Below are positions 1 through 9,047 of a stretch of DNA of 64,000 bases, piece after piece. The DNA comes from WGOA01 sp964429745 (GTDB taxonomy: Bacteria > Bacteroidota > Bacteroidia > Chitinophagales > BACL12). The stretch lies in NCBI GenBank assembly GCA_964429745.1, contig CAYSDI010000005.1:4645-68644 (forward strand), read 5' to 3'. The position numbers were made by a program, and so were the translations under genes. The notes under the pieces were generated by a model. The model was not told the DNA's origin and ran no database searches. It saw only the letters and a list, made by a program, of their open reading frames with translations. Positions within the stretch are counted from its first letter, which is position 1; each line of letters starts with the position of its first letter.

Positions 1-418
1 GCACATTGCGCAACCCTTTGTCGTGAAAGTACCAACGGCTGCTTTTAGACACCTCTTTTCGCAAGTTTCTGCTGAAGCCACCAATGCAATAGATAACAAA
101 TACTTTGGTCAATAGATGGAGGTATTTTTCTACCGTATTCTTGCTCATGCTCAGGATCAAAAAGCGCACGGCACTTAAAATGTTCTTGTAGTTCGCGATG
201 CTGCTGCGCTCCAGAAGTTCTTGAGCCCCTGGGTCTTAGCCATTGAGCAATAAGTGGGCTTGCGCAATTTTTTTGATGATGTGCTCCAGCAGCACCGTTT
301 TGCCAACGCGCCTTGGGCTGAGCAGCATGACCACTTTGTTTGGCACCAGGCTTTCGAGCACCTGAGCTTCAAGAATTCGCAAGAGCGGCGGCATGAAAAA
401 CAGCATTATTGACGCCAT
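1..418 (-). pseudogene. Remnant of AAA (AAA_14) / DUF4143 ATPase, internally deleted
   Basis: On the minus strand an ATG at 418 opens a protein with a Walker A motif (SPRRVGKTVLLEHI) typical of the AAA_14 plus DUF4143 family, usually about 380-400 residues. At 236-238 a TAA stop falls where the family normally continues NGED. Reading on in the same frame gives DPGAQELLERSSIANYKNIL (still N-terminal AAA part). Within a few codons this becomes a sequence matching the DUF4143 C-terminus (SKNTVEKYLHLLTKVFVIY, then GFSRNLRKEV, then RWYFHDKGLRN), running off the window at base 1. The Walker B region and middle domain are therefore missing, and one nonsense codon is present. This is what I see; the family assignment is from memory of its conserved motifs. 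It is probably a dead gene: the function of intact members is obscure, and they are often numerous in Bacteroidota genomes. Confidence 0.75.
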
Positions 419-445
419 CCAACTAAATTCCGTCAATTGACTGAT

Positions 446-490
446 GCAATTCAGCTAACATCCGTCACTAAACAGACGCAATTCAGCTAA
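446..490. repeat. Short direct repeat upstream of the ATPase remnant
   Basis: The 13-mer GCAATTCAGCTAA occurs at 446-458 and again at 478-490, a 32-bp spacing, just upstream of the start of the broken ATPase gene. A looser copy (AACTAAATTCCGTCAATT) lies at 421-438. They could be operator half-sites or duplication debris; nothing distinguishes the two. Confidence 0.4.
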
Positions 491-542
491 ATAGCCTCAG
501 TAGGCCAGATTGCGAACCCTTACCAGCCCTCCAGGCCACACC

Positions 543-1388
543 TCACCTCCGCCCCAGGTAGGCCACCGTTTTTTTGACCACGAGTTCCAGGTGATCCGGC
601 AAGGCGGCACTCGGCCAGGGATGCAAAGCGCCAAAGGTGTGGTCGGCACCCATGATGGTTTCCAGCTCGGAGTTGTGGCTGTTTTCGTACAGGTGCAGCG
701 CGGCGGAGTAAGGCACCACGGTATCGGCGGTGCCGTGCACCACCAGGTAGGGCTGGTTCATGCTGCGCAGGGCGGCTTCCAGGTCCAGGCGGTCGGCATG
801 GGCCACAAAGTCCTCGTAGAGTTGGTAGTAGAGGGGCATTTGCTGCTTGGTGCGGCTGTTTTCCACGTAAACCACTCCGCTTTCGCGCCAGCGAGTCACT
901 TCATCTGCCCGCATATACGCGTCCAGATTGCCGACACCAGCCCAACTGACCACTCGTTTAACGCGCTCGTCTTCGTGGGCTTTGAGCAAAACGGTGGCGC
1001 CACCCCGGCTGTGGCCGATCAGGCTTACCTGTCCCGGGTCGATGTTAAAAGTGTGCAACTGCTCGCCGGATAGTGCCCAATCCAGGACGGTGCCCAGGTC
1101 GTCCAACTCCCGGCTGAAATTGTTGTTGCCAAAGGCCTCCAGGTCGTCAAAAGCGGACGGGTTTTCCACCGTGGTGCCATTGTGCGAAAAGTTGAATTTG
1201 ATAAACACAAATCCCGAAGCCACAAACTCCCGGGCCACCAATTCCCAGCAAGCGTAGTCTTTGAAACCCTTAAAGCCGTGCACAAAGACCACCAAGGGGC
1301 GATGCGGACCTGCCTCCGGAGCGTAGAGGTCTAGTAAAAACGGGCGGCCTCCGCTGCCCTTGAGTTGAATACTTTTTTGAACGTTCAT
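543..1388 (-). CDS. Alpha/beta hydrolase (dienelactone hydrolase-like)
   Basis: A 281-residue alpha/beta hydrolase. The oxyanion region reads VVFVHGFKGFKDYACW near residue 35-48. The nucleophile elbow GHSRGG is at 125-130 (Ser127). Later come VVHGTADTVVPY, supplying the likely acid Asp, and GADHTF, supplying the His. There is no signal peptide, so it is probably cytoplasmic. The family covers esterases and dienelactone-type hydrolases; the substrate cannot be read from sequence. It starts with ATG at 1388 and is divergent from the polyprenyl synthase gene, with a 104-bp gap between them. It is a conceivable stand-in for the missing kynurenine formamidase 12 kb away, since some formamidases are alpha/beta hydrolases, but nothing ties it to that role. 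Confidence 0.8.
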   Translation of the reverse strand: MNVQKSIQLKGSGGRPFLLDLYAPEAGPHRPLVVFVHGFKGFKDYACWELVAREFVASGFVFIKFNFSHNGTTVENPSAFDDLEAFGNNNFSRELDDLGTVLDWALSGEQLHTFNIDPGQVSLIGHSRGGATVLLKAHEDERVKRVVSWAGVGNLDAYMRADEVTRWRESGVVYVENSRTKQQMPLYYQLYEDFVAHADRLDLEAALRSMNQPYLVVHGTADTVVPYSAALHLYENSHNSELETIMGADHTFGALHPWPSAALPDHLELVVKKTVAYLGRR

Positions 1389-1492
1389 AACTATTTCTGG
1401 ACAGGCACTTTTAAGACCGGACCCTGCCCCAAGTTCGGCAGGGAAATCGACTTATTGAATGCAGCAGGCTTAGCTTTGCCCAAAATTCCTGC

Positions 1493-2467
1493 ATGCCCAA
1501 TGAGCTGGCCCAAATCCAGCGTCCCATCCGGGAAGAGCTCGACACCTTCGAGCAAAAGTTTCGCGAAAGCGTAAAGAGCAACGTGGCCCTGTTGGACCGG
1601 GTCATGTACTACATTGTAAAACGCAAGGGCAAGCAGGTTCGCCCCATGTTTGTGATGCTTTCTGCGCAGTTGTGTGGAAAAATTGGCGAGCCTACCTACG
1701 TGGCCGCTTCGCTCATTGAATTGCTGCACACGGCCACGCTGGTGCACGACGACGTGGTGGATGACGCCTACATGCGGCGCGGTTTTTTCAGTATCAACCA
1801 CCTGTGGAAGAACAAAATTGCCGTGTTAGTGGGCGATTACCTGCTGTCTAAGGGTTTGCTGCTCAGCTTGGAAACCGGCCAGACGCAAATTCTGCAGATC
1901 ACCTCCACTGCGGTGCGCGAAATGGCCGAGGGCGAGCTGATGCAGATGGAAAAGGCCCGCAAACTGGACATCCAGGAGTCCATCTACTTTGATATCATCA
2001 GGCGAAAAACAGCGTCGCTTATTGCGGCGAGTTGTGCTGCGGGTGCTGCCTCCACCACCACCAATCCGGAGACCATCGAGCGTCTGCGCCAGTTTGGCGA
2101 ACTGATCGGCATCGCGTTTCAAATCAAAGACGACCTGTTCGACTACGGTCCGGACGATGTGGGCAAACCCACCGGTATCGACATCAAGGAGCGCAAAATG
2201 ACTTTGCCGCTCATCTACGCCTTGAGCAAAGCAAGCCGCAGCGACAAGCGGCGGATCATTTCGCTCGTAAAAGGGGGAGGGGACGACCGCGAAAAGGTAA
2301 ACGAAGTGATTGGGTTCGTGCAGGCCAGCGGAGGAATGGATTATGCGCGCAAGGCGATGTACGAATACCAGGAACGCGCATTTGTGTTGCTGCGCCAATT
2401 TGAGCCTTCCCCCACCCGCGACTCGCTGGAGCGCTTGGTGCGCTACGTTACGGAGCGGGACAAGTAG
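1493..2467 (+). CDS. Polyprenyl diphosphate synthase
   Basis: A 324-residue trans-isoprenyl diphosphate synthase. It condenses isopentenyl diphosphate onto an allylic primer to make the long prenyl chain used for menaquinone or similar. The first aspartate-rich motif is HDDVVDDAYMRRG (residues about 85-97) and the second is QIKDDLFDYG (about 210-219). KGKQVRP near residue 45-51 is the conserved substrate-binding stretch. Length and motifs fit the octaprenyl/heptaprenyl synthase group (IspB/HepT-like); chain length cannot be deduced. The ATG at 1493 gives the usual N-terminus. The gene ends 5 bp before the end of the convergent histidine kinase gene. Confidence 0.92.
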   Translation: MPNELAQIQRPIREELDTFEQKFRESVKSNVALLDRVMYYIVKRKGKQVRPMFVMLSAQLCGKIGEPTYVAASLIELLHTATLVHDDVVDDAYMRRGFFSINHLWKNKIAVLVGDYLLSKGLLLSLETGQTQILQITSTAVREMAEGELMQMEKARKLDIQESIYFDIIRRKTASLIAASCAAGAASTTTNPETIERLRQFGELIGIAFQIKDDLFDYGPDDVGKPTGIDIKERKMTLPLIYALSKASRSDKRRIISLVKGGGDDREKVNEVIGFVQASGGMDYARKAMYEYQERAFVLLRQFEPSPTRDSLERLVRYVTERDK

Positions 2468-2472
2468 GTCAT

Positions 2473-3774
2473 TTAACCTTTTACCAGCTTGGGCAGGGTA
2501 AAGCAAAAACTCGTGCCTTGCCCGGGGCTGCTTTCGGCCCAGATGTGGCCGCCGTGGCGCTCCACAATTTTTTTGCACACCGCCAGCCCGATGCCTGCGC
2601 CTTCGTATTCGTCGCGGTTGTGCAGGCGGCGGAAGATGCCAAAGATCTTGTCCATGCCATCGTCGGGAATGCCGATGCCGTTGTCGCGCACGGTGAACTT
2701 CCAGTGATCGCCGCCCGAAGACGGGTCCAATTCGCCTTCAATGCGAATGAGGGGATGCTCGCTGGTGTTGAATTTGATGCCGTTGCTCACCAAATTCTGG
2801 AAGAGTTGGCCCAGTTGCACGGCGTCGCCGCGCACCACGGGCAGTTCGCCAAAGATGACTTCCACCTGCCGCTCCTGAATCTGGGTGCCCAGATTGCGCA
2901 GCACGCCTTCCAGAATGTCGTGCGCGGATACGGTTTGCAGATCCTTCTGCCCGCGATTGTCCAGGCTGCTATAGTCTAACAGGCCTGTGATCAGTGCCTC
3001 CATGCGCCGCGAGCCCTGCACAATGTATTCCATGAACTCCTGGCCTTCTTCGTCTATGGAAGGGCCGTGGCGGCGCTGCAACAATTGCGCAAAACTGATA
3101 ATGGTTCGAATGGGCTCCTTGAGGTCATGCGCGGCGATGTACGCGAATTGCTCCAGTTCCAGGTTGGTCGAGATGTACCGGTTCAACTCCACGTTGGTGC
3201 GGGCCATGTCGGCAGCGCGGCGCTCTGCGGAGGCCCGCTGCAATTTGAGTGCGCTGATGTCGCGCGTCACCTGCAGGCCACCTGAAATGCTTCCGTCTGG
3301 CTCCCGGACGGGAACCAGGTCAACTTGGTAAAAACGGCCCTGGTCTTCTACTTCCCGGCTAAAAGTCTGGCCCCGGAGGGTGCCCCGAAAATGAGCTTCC
3401 CATTGCCTCCAGCCCCGTCCGTCCGGCAGGGGATCCAACACGCTTTGCCCAACAATATCAGCAGACTTATAACCCAGCGCGTCCAGCAACGGCCCTTCGG
3501 CGAGTTGAAAGCGCAATTGCCGGTCAAAGGCCACCACAAAAGTGTCCGGGAGTAGCGCAGGAAGCGCCCGGTAGAAGGGTAGGGTTTTTTCCAACTGTCT
3601 GAATTCCAACGCAATAAGCGCTTTTTGGGCCTCCAGTTCCGCGATACGGCACTGCAGCCTGCTGATTTCAGCAGCCAGGAGGGTGGCGTTGTCTGGCTCG
3701 GATTCGCTGGCTCCCAGTAGGTTGGTAGGCATCGTCTCGGCCAGAGCGCCTGATTTTGGGCGCGAATAGGGCAT
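2473..3774 (-). CDS. PAS-domain sensor histidine kinase
   Basis: A 433-residue soluble hybrid of an N-terminal coiled-coil stretch (about 30-70), a PAS/PAC module (about 75-180, ending in the PAC-like VDLVPVREPDGSISGGLQVTRDIS area), a dimerisation/phosphoacceptor domain with H-box FAYIAAHDLKEPIRTI, and an HATPase domain. ATPase boxes visible are N-box QNLVSNGIKFN, G1 RDNGIGIPDDG and G2 EGAGIGLAVCKKIVERHGG. The HDLKEP form of the H-box is typical of phytochrome-like and PAS kinases. No membrane segment is seen and no response regulator is adjacent, so it is an orphan kinase; the signal is unknown. It lies last in a leftward gene run, 36 bp after the GH3-type gene. Confidence 0.9.
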   Translation of the reverse strand: MPYSRPKSGALAETMPTNLLGASESEPDNATLLAAEISRLQCRIAELEAQKALIALEFRQLEKTLPFYRALPALLPDTFVVAFDRQLRFQLAEGPLLDALGYKSADIVGQSVLDPLPDGRGWRQWEAHFRGTLRGQTFSREVEDQGRFYQVDLVPVREPDGSISGGLQVTRDISALKLQRASAERRAADMARTNVELNRYISTNLELEQFAYIAAHDLKEPIRTIISFAQLLQRRHGPSIDEEGQEFMEYIVQGSRRMEALITGLLDYSSLDNRGQKDLQTVSAHDILEGVLRNLGTQIQERQVEVIFGELPVVRGDAVQLGQLFQNLVSNGIKFNTSEHPLIRIEGELDPSSGGDHWKFTVRDNGIGIPDDGMDKIFGIFRRLHNRDEYEGAGIGLAVCKKIVERHGGHIWAESSPGQGTSFCFTLPKLVKG

Positions 3775-3810
3775 GGCGTAGTTCGTTATACCCGGTCTTT
3801 GACCAAAAGG

Positions 3811-5355
3811 TTACGTTGTGTTCAAAATCTCCTCCAAATACTCCCGGTTGTTGGCCAGTCTGGGAACTTTGTGCTGCCCGCCGAGTTTGCCTTTGCGCTT
3901 AAGCCAATCGTAAAAGGTATTGTGAGGCACAGCGTGGAGAATGGGCATGCCCAGGGCCATGCTTTTGTGGCGCTTGGCGGCGTAGTCTGAATTGATTTCC
4001 TGCAAGGTGCGGTCCAGCGCTTCGGTAAAGGCTTCAAGCGACTCAGGCGGCGTATCGAACTCCACCAGCCATTCGTGCCCTCCCTTTTCGCCCGCTTCAA
4101 AATATATGGGAGCCGCCGTGTACTCGCGAACCAGCGCACCTGTGGCGGCTGACGCTTGCTCAATGGCCCGGTCGGCGTTTTCTACGATTACCTCTTCGCC
4201 AAACGCGTTAATGAAATGCCGGATGCGGCCAGCCACTTGCACGCGAAAGGGATCCAGGCTGGTGATGCGAACCGTGTCGCCGATGCGGTAGCGCCACAGC
4301 CCTGCATTGGTGCTGATCACCAACGCATAGATTTTGCCCAGTTCCAGACCGTCCAGCCCCACGGTGCGCGGCTCATTGCGGTTAAATTCTGACACGGGAA
4401 TGAACTCGTAGTAGATGCCGTAGTCGAGCATGAGCAGCAGGTCGTGGCTGTCCAGGTGGTCCTGGATGGCAAAGAAACCCTCGGAGGCATTGTAGGTTTC
4501 CAGGTAGTTCATGTCGGGCGAAGGGATGAGTTCCTTGAACCGTTTTCGGTACGGGGCAAAGCTGACGCCTCCGTGGATGTAGAGCTCCAGATTTGGCCAG
4601 ATGTCCAGCAGGTTGTTCTTGCCGGTTTCTTTGAACAGATGTTCAATGAGCACAATGGTCCAGGTGGGCACGCCTGCGATGTGGGTCACATTTTGACGCA
4701 GGGTGGTTTCTACTATGCGTTCAATCTTTTCCTCCCAGTCGTCCAGCAGGGCGATGGACAAATCAGGTGTGCGAATAAAGCGCGCGGCCATGGGCATGTT
4801 TTGCATCATCACCGCGGAGACATCGCCGAAATAAGTGCCTTCGTTGAGCTTGTTCACTTGGTGGCTGCCGCCCATGACCAGTCCGCGGCCACTGAATACT
4901 TTGGTGTCGGGAACATGGTAGCAGTAGAGCGACATGAGGTCTTTTCCCCCGGCAAAATGGCATTCTTCCAGCGCTTCTTTACTAACGGGAATAAATTTGC
5001 TCCGGGCCGCTGTGGTGCCCGATGACTTGGCGAACCACTTAATTTCTGAGGGCCAAAGCAAACCTTGTTCGCCTTTCATGACCCGCTCAATGAGGGGCTG
5101 CACATCTTCGTAATCCTGAACGGGCACGCGTTGCCGGTATTCTTCCGGTGTGCGGATGTCCGCATAGCCGTGGTCGCGCCCCCAGGTGGTTTTGGCGCCG
5201 TCGTTCATCAGCCTGCGAAACACTTCGTCCTGCACCTGTTGCGGGTGTTGCATAAAGTGCTCAATCTGGCCGATGCGCTGCTTGAGCATCCACGAAAACA
5301 CGGCGTTAAAAACGCCGCGAGGTACTTCAGAGGGTTTCCTGGGAAGGAGGGCCAA
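3811..5355 (-). CDS. GH3-family acyl-adenylating enzyme (amido synthetase-like)
   Basis: A 514-residue member of the GH3 family (named for plant auxin-responsive GH3 acyl-acid amido synthetases, part of the ANL adenylating fold). The three nucleotide-binding signatures are visible: FAKSSGTTAARSKFIPVS (phosphate loop), ETYNASEGFFAIQ and WRYRIGDTVRI. Plant members join amino acids to jasmonate or indole-acetate. The substrates of bacterial members are largely unknown, so the exact reaction here is open. The start is uncertain: no ATG precedes the conserved region and TTG at 5355 gives a sensible N-terminus. It lies between lptB (57 bp upstream) and the histidine kinase. A TAAATTTCG box sits just upstream of the start. 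Confidence 0.85.
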   Translation of the reverse strand: MALLPRKPSEVPRGVFNAVFSWMLKQRIGQIEHFMQHPQQVQDEVFRRLMNDGAKTTWGRDHGYADIRTPEEYRQRVPVQDYEDVQPLIERVMKGEQGLLWPSEIKWFAKSSGTTAARSKFIPVSKEALEECHFAGGKDLMSLYCYHVPDTKVFSGRGLVMGGSHQVNKLNEGTYFGDVSAVMMQNMPMAARFIRTPDLSIALLDDWEEKIERIVETTLRQNVTHIAGVPTWTIVLIEHLFKETGKNNLLDIWPNLELYIHGGVSFAPYRKRFKELIPSPDMNYLETYNASEGFFAIQDHLDSHDLLLMLDYGIYYEFIPVSEFNRNEPRTVGLDGLELGKIYALVISTNAGLWRYRIGDTVRITSLDPFRVQVAGRIRHFINAFGEEVIVENADRAIEQASAATGALVREYTAAPIYFEAGEKGGHEWLVEFDTPPESLEAFTEALDRTLQEINSDYAAKRHKSMALGMPILHAVPHNTFYDWLKRKGKLGGQHKVPRLANNREYLEEILNTT

Positions 5356-5411
5356 AGTGGTCGATTTTTCGAAATTTACGAAGCCAGCGCTAAAAAGCCC
5401 TAAAAGGTGCG

Positions 5412-6164
5412 TCAGGATGGTGTTGCACCCGTTGGGCGCTTGCGACGCAGCTCAAAGTTCTGACCAAGATAAACCCGTCTGACCTGCTCATCGGCGGCCA
5501 GTTCTTCGGCGCTGCCGGAGCGCAGGATTTTGCCTTCAAAAAGCAGGTAAGCGCGATCGGTGATGGACAGGGTTTCCTGGACGTTGTGGTCGGTGATCAG
5601 CACCCCGATGTTGCGGTCGCGCAGCCCGCTGACGATGCCCTGAATGTCTTCAACAGCAATGGGATCGATGCCCGCGAAAGGCTCGTCTAACAAAATAAAC
5701 TTGGGATCTACCGCCAGGGCCCGGGCGATTTCAGTGCGGCGGCGCTCACCGCCCGACAGCACATCGCCGTTGCTTTTGCGCACGTTTTCCAACCCGAATT
5801 CACCGATCAGGCGCTCGAGTTTGGCGTGTTGGTCCGCTTTGGTCAGCCCGGTCATTTCCAACACGGCGGCGATGTTGTCTTCCACACTCAACTTTCGAAA
5901 CACCGAGGCCTCCTGCGGCAGGTAGCCAATGCCCATCTTAGCGCGGCGAAACATGGGCAGGCGCGTAATGTCTTTTCCGTCCAGCCGAATGACGCCTTCT
6001 GCGGGTTTAACCAGCCCCACGATCATGTAGAAGCTCGTTGTTTTGCCCGCGCCGTTGGGGCCGAGCAACCCGACAATTTCGCCTTGGCCAACTTGCAGGC
6101 TTACGTCATTGACGACGGCCCGGCCTTTGTAGCGCTTGATCAGATGGTCGGCCTGAAGAATCAT
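5412..6164 (-). CDS. lptB: LPS export ABC transporter ATP-binding protein LptB
   Basis: A 250-residue ABC ATPase of the LptB type. With LptF/LptG it powers extraction of lipopolysaccharide from the inner membrane towards the outer membrane. Walker A GPNGAGKTTSFYMIVG (about residue 34-49), Q-loop YLPQEASVFRKLSVEDNI, signature LSGGERRRTEIARAL and Walker B FILLDEPFAGIDPIAV are all present. VLITDHNVQETLSITDRAYLLFEGKI is the characteristic LptB switch/H-loop stretch. Length is normal (about 240-250). It lies 33 bp downstream of the PorP/SprF gene in the same leftward run. No lptC/lptA partner is next to it in the window. Confidence 0.95.
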   Translation of the reverse strand: MILQADHLIKRYKGRAVVNDVSLQVGQGEIVGLLGPNGAGKTTSFYMIVGLVKPAEGVIRLDGKDITRLPMFRRAKMGIGYLPQEASVFRKLSVEDNIAAVLEMTGLTKADQHAKLERLIGEFGLENVRKSNGDVLSGGERRRTEIARALAVDPKFILLDEPFAGIDPIAVEDIQGIVSGLRDRNIGVLITDHNVQETLSITDRAYLLFEGKILRSGSAEELAADEQVRRVYLGQNFELRRKRPTGATPS

Positions 6165-6197
6165 GGTAGATTCAAAGGATCAGAATTGTTTGCAGGA

Positions 6198-7205
6198 TCA
6201 TGGTTGCATTTGCAGCGGGCCCGGACGCCGGGCCTGGCTGCTTTCTTGGCTTTTCTGGTAGCGGTACAACAGGGTCAGTTCAAAATTGCTGCGGTCTGCA
6301 GCGAATTGATTGAGCACGTAAGTATACGTCCCGCGGAGCGAAAAACGTTCCTCGAAGCCTACCTCAGCGCTCAGCAGGATTTGCTGGAACCGCTCTTGCA
6401 CCACCGGAAAACTCGGGTTTGGCGGCACTTGTTGCCGCAGGTCAATCCGGTAACCGACGCCTACTCCAAATTGGTCATCAAAGCGGGCATCAGCCATGAA
6501 ATCGCTCAGGAAATTGCCGGAATTGGCGTAGCGCCCCAGAAACGAAGGGGTGATGACCAGGCCGTCCAGGTCAATGCCATAGCTTGCGTTGAGGTAATAA
6601 ATGTCGTCGATGGTGGCGGTGACGGCCGAGGTGTATTCCACCGTAGGACGACCGAGGTGCGTGGCACCAGCCCCCAGCGAAAGATTTTGGTAGGTGTACC
6701 AGATGCCCGCATCAAAGTCGGGGAAGAATCGGTTGCGCCGGTCCAGCGCGGTGGGTACGCCTGCCTGTTGAAAGCCGACAATCTCGCGACTGCCCAGGCC
6801 CAAACTTCCCCCGACCAACAGACGGTGCCCAGTCTCGTCAATGACTGGGTAAGCAAAACCGACATCAGCGGTAACATAGCGCGCGCTGAAAGGCACAAAG
6901 ACGTAGGTCAGGTTGGCGGTGAAGGCCCCGTCAAAACTCCCCACGGCTTGGCGAACGCCGAGCGTGAAGGACGAACTGACCAGGGTGTCCAACACGGCTG
7001 CAAGGCTTTGTCCTGTGGCGAAAACGGCACCATCGTCAAAAACGCCGGCATAGGCGGGATTCAGACTGCTGAAGGTATGGTAACCGTGGGCGCTCACCGG
7101 GTCAGAGGTGAGTGCGGTGCCCGAGAAAAACTGCGCATGCAGGACGGCGGGCATGAACAGGCACAACCAAGCAGCAACAATACAATAGAGTATGTTATGC
7201 TTCAA
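6198..7205 (-). CDS. PorP/SprF family type IX secretion outer-membrane protein
   Basis: A 335-residue outer-membrane beta-barrel-type protein with a clear signal peptide (MKHNILYCIVAAWLCLFMPAVLHA). The family landmark NPAYAG follows near residue 50, then alternating aromatic/glycine beta-strand segments run to the C-terminus. PorP/SprF proteins work with the T9SS and gliding machinery; many genomes carry several paralogs, often tied to particular large adhesins or cargo. Here no adhesin gene is adjacent. Instead it overlaps the 3' end of recJ by 11 bp and precedes lptB. The ATG at 7205 is certain from the signal peptide. T9SS cargo candidates elsewhere in the window fit a working system. Confidence 0.85.
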   Translation of the reverse strand: MKHNILYCIVAAWLCLFMPAVLHAQFFSGTALTSDPVSAHGYHTFSSLNPAYAGVFDDGAVFATGQSLAAVLDTLVSSSFTLGVRQAVGSFDGAFTANLTYVFVPFSARYVTADVGFAYPVIDETGHRLLVGGSLGLGSREIVGFQQAGVPTALDRRNRFFPDFDAGIWYTYQNLSLGAGATHLGRPTVEYTSAVTATIDDIYYLNASYGIDLDGLVITPSFLGRYANSGNFLSDFMADARFDDQFGVGVGYRIDLRQQVPPNPSFPVVQERFQQILLSAEVGFEERFSLRGTYTYVLNQFAADRSNFELTLLYRYQKSQESSQARRPGPLQMQP

Positions 7206-8904
7206 TTTCCTCGCTCCGTTTAATGGATTTGATTTGCAATTGCAGCGATACTTGTCCGTTCCAGCGGTTTTCTTCTACGTGGTAAGCCAGCGCGAGAGGT
7301 TTGCCACTGCTGCAGAGTTCCAGTGACGAGGCTTGCCCAAAGGCAATGCCGTCAAAACTGGCACCGGCGCCCCGCACCTGCACTTTGAGGTGCTCTTCTT
7401 TTAACACCCGGGGCGCTCCCTGGGTTTGGAGTGCTCTGCTGGCGAAAATGGGAGCGGGGTTGCCCGGTCCAAAGGGCTCAAATTGCCGCAGGATGCTAAA
7501 GAATTTCTCTTTCAGATCCGGGAGCGTCAATTCGGCATCGATGCGCAAACGCGGAACCAGAAGGTCGCGGGGAATGCGCTCCCGTACCGCCGCTTCGAAA
7601 CGCTCTCGAAAAATTGGCACGTTGGCCAAAGGCATGCTCAGGCCGGCCGCAAAAGGATGCCCGCCGAAGCGGTCCAACAGATCGCTGCAGGCGGCAATGG
7701 CGTCGTGGATATCAAGCCCCGGCACGGACCGCGCGGAGCCTACGGCCTGCCCGTTCGATGCCGTCAGCACGATGGTGGGCCGGTAGTGTTTCTCAATCAG
7801 GCGGCTGGCCACAATGCCAATGACGCCTTTGTGCCAGTGTTCCGCAAAGACTACCGTAGAAAAGCGCTCTTCCCGATCCGGCCAGGCCCAGAGCATGGTC
7901 AGCGCTTCGCGGGTGGTGTCCTGGTCTTCCTGCTTGCGGTGGTCGTTGCGGCTTTGCAGTTCATCGGCACCGTCACGCGCAGGGTCTTCGGTTTCTGCCA
8001 GGAGCATCGCCACTGCGTCGCGCGCGTGGCCCATGCGTCCGGCGGCGTTGATCCGCGGAGCCAGCCCGAAGACGACGTCGCGGATGGTTGGGGTCCCGGT
8101 AACTTTGGCCTGCCTTAGCAGGGCGCGCAGTCCGGGACGGGGCGCTTCTGCCAGGCGCCGCAAGCCGTGGTGCAGCAGCACGCGATTTTCGCCCGTAACG
8201 GGAACAATGTCGGCAGCGATGCTGACCGCCACCAGATCCAGGCCCTCGTACAATTCGTCCGTAGACAGCCCGTGCCGCTCCACAAACCCCTGCAAAAGCT
8301 TAAACCCGACGCCGCAGCCGCAGAGTTCTTTGTAAGGGTACCCGCAATCGGCTTGTTTGGGGTCTAAAATGGCCACTGCATCCGGCAATTCGCTTCCGGG
8401 AAGGTGGTGATCTGTTACGATAACCTCTATGCCCAGGGCGCGGGCTTCTGCAACACGGTCCACCGCTTTGATGCCGCAGTCCAGCGTAAGGATGAGCCCA
8501 ACGCCGGTAGCTGCCGCGTAACGGACACCTGCCTCGGACAAACCATAGCCTTCGCTATCCCGGTCGGGAATGTAATATTCCACGGCATCATGGCGACGGC
8601 GCAAAAAACGGTACACCAGCGCCACGGCCGTGGTGCCATCCACATCGTAGTCGCCGTAAACCAACATGCGCTCGCCGCGGCTAAGTGCAAGGTCGAGCCG
8701 ATCCAAGGCTTGCACCATGCCCTTCATGGCCAGCGGCGCATGCAAGTGCTTTAGTTCGGGCCGGAAAAACTGGCGGGCCCCTTCAAAATCGCTAACGCCT
8801 CGCTGCACCAACAACCGGCAAAACACCGGGTGAATGCCCAGTTCGCGTTGCAAGGCCACAACCCGGTTTTCATCAACCGGCTCCCATTCCCAGCGGTACT
8901 CCAC
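7195..8904 (-). CDS. recJ: Single-stranded-DNA-specific exonuclease RecJ
   Basis: A roughly 569-residue DHH-family 5'-3' exonuclease acting in RecF-pathway recombination and mismatch repair. Seen: MLVYGDYDVDGTTAVALVYRF (motif I), LILTLDCGIKA, VIVTDHHLPGSELPDA (the DHH motif), and FGLAPRINAAGRMGHA. The C-terminal DHHA1 part contains SARSVPGLDIHDAIAACSDLLDRFGGHPFAAG. An in-frame GTG at 8946 would add 14 unlikely residues; I prefer the GTG at 8904, which gives VEYRWEWEPVDENRV, resembling family N-termini. A TAACTTGC box lies a few bases upstream of it. Its end overlaps the PorP/SprF start by 11 bp, which suggests translational coupling. Confidence 0.93.
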   Translation of the reverse strand: MEYRWEWEPVDENRVVALQRELGIHPVFCRLLVQRGVSDFEGARQFFRPELKHLHAPLAMKGMVQALDRLDLALSRGERMLVYGDYDVDGTTAVALVYRFLRRRHDAVEYYIPDRDSEGYGLSEAGVRYAAATGVGLILTLDCGIKAVDRVAEARALGIEVIVTDHHLPGSELPDAVAILDPKQADCGYPYKELCGCGVGFKLLQGFVERHGLSTDELYEGLDLVAVSIAADIVPVTGENRVLLHHGLRRLAEAPRPGLRALLRQAKVTGTPTIRDVVFGLAPRINAAGRMGHARDAVAMLLAETEDPARDGADELQSRNDHRKQEDQDTTREALTMLWAWPDREERFSTVVFAEHWHKGVIGIVASRLIEKHYRPTIVLTASNGQAVGSARSVPGLDIHDAIAACSDLLDRFGGHPFAAGLSMPLANVPIFRERFEAAVRERIPRDLLVPRLRIDAELTLPDLKEKFFSILRQFEPFGPGNPAPIFASRALQTQGAPRVLKEEHLKVQVRGAGASFDGIAFGQASSLELCSSGKPLALAYHVEENRWNGQVSLQLQIKSIKRSEEIEA

Positions 8905-9047
8905 AGGGCGGCAAGTTAGCGGATTACCGGTGCAAGGACTGGCCACTTAAGCGGTTATTCCTGGCATGTTCATAACTTCATGGGGCGGGTGGTGCGGTCC
9001 AATACACGCTGTAATTCGGGCGAAGGGCTATGCGGCAATACGCGGCA

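Noticed and set aside
5826..7223. Long plus-strand open frame (about 465 codons) opposite lptB and the PorP/SprF gene
   Set aside because: It is antisense to two well-recognised genes, has no recognisable motif and reflects low stop frequency in GC-rich coding DNA.
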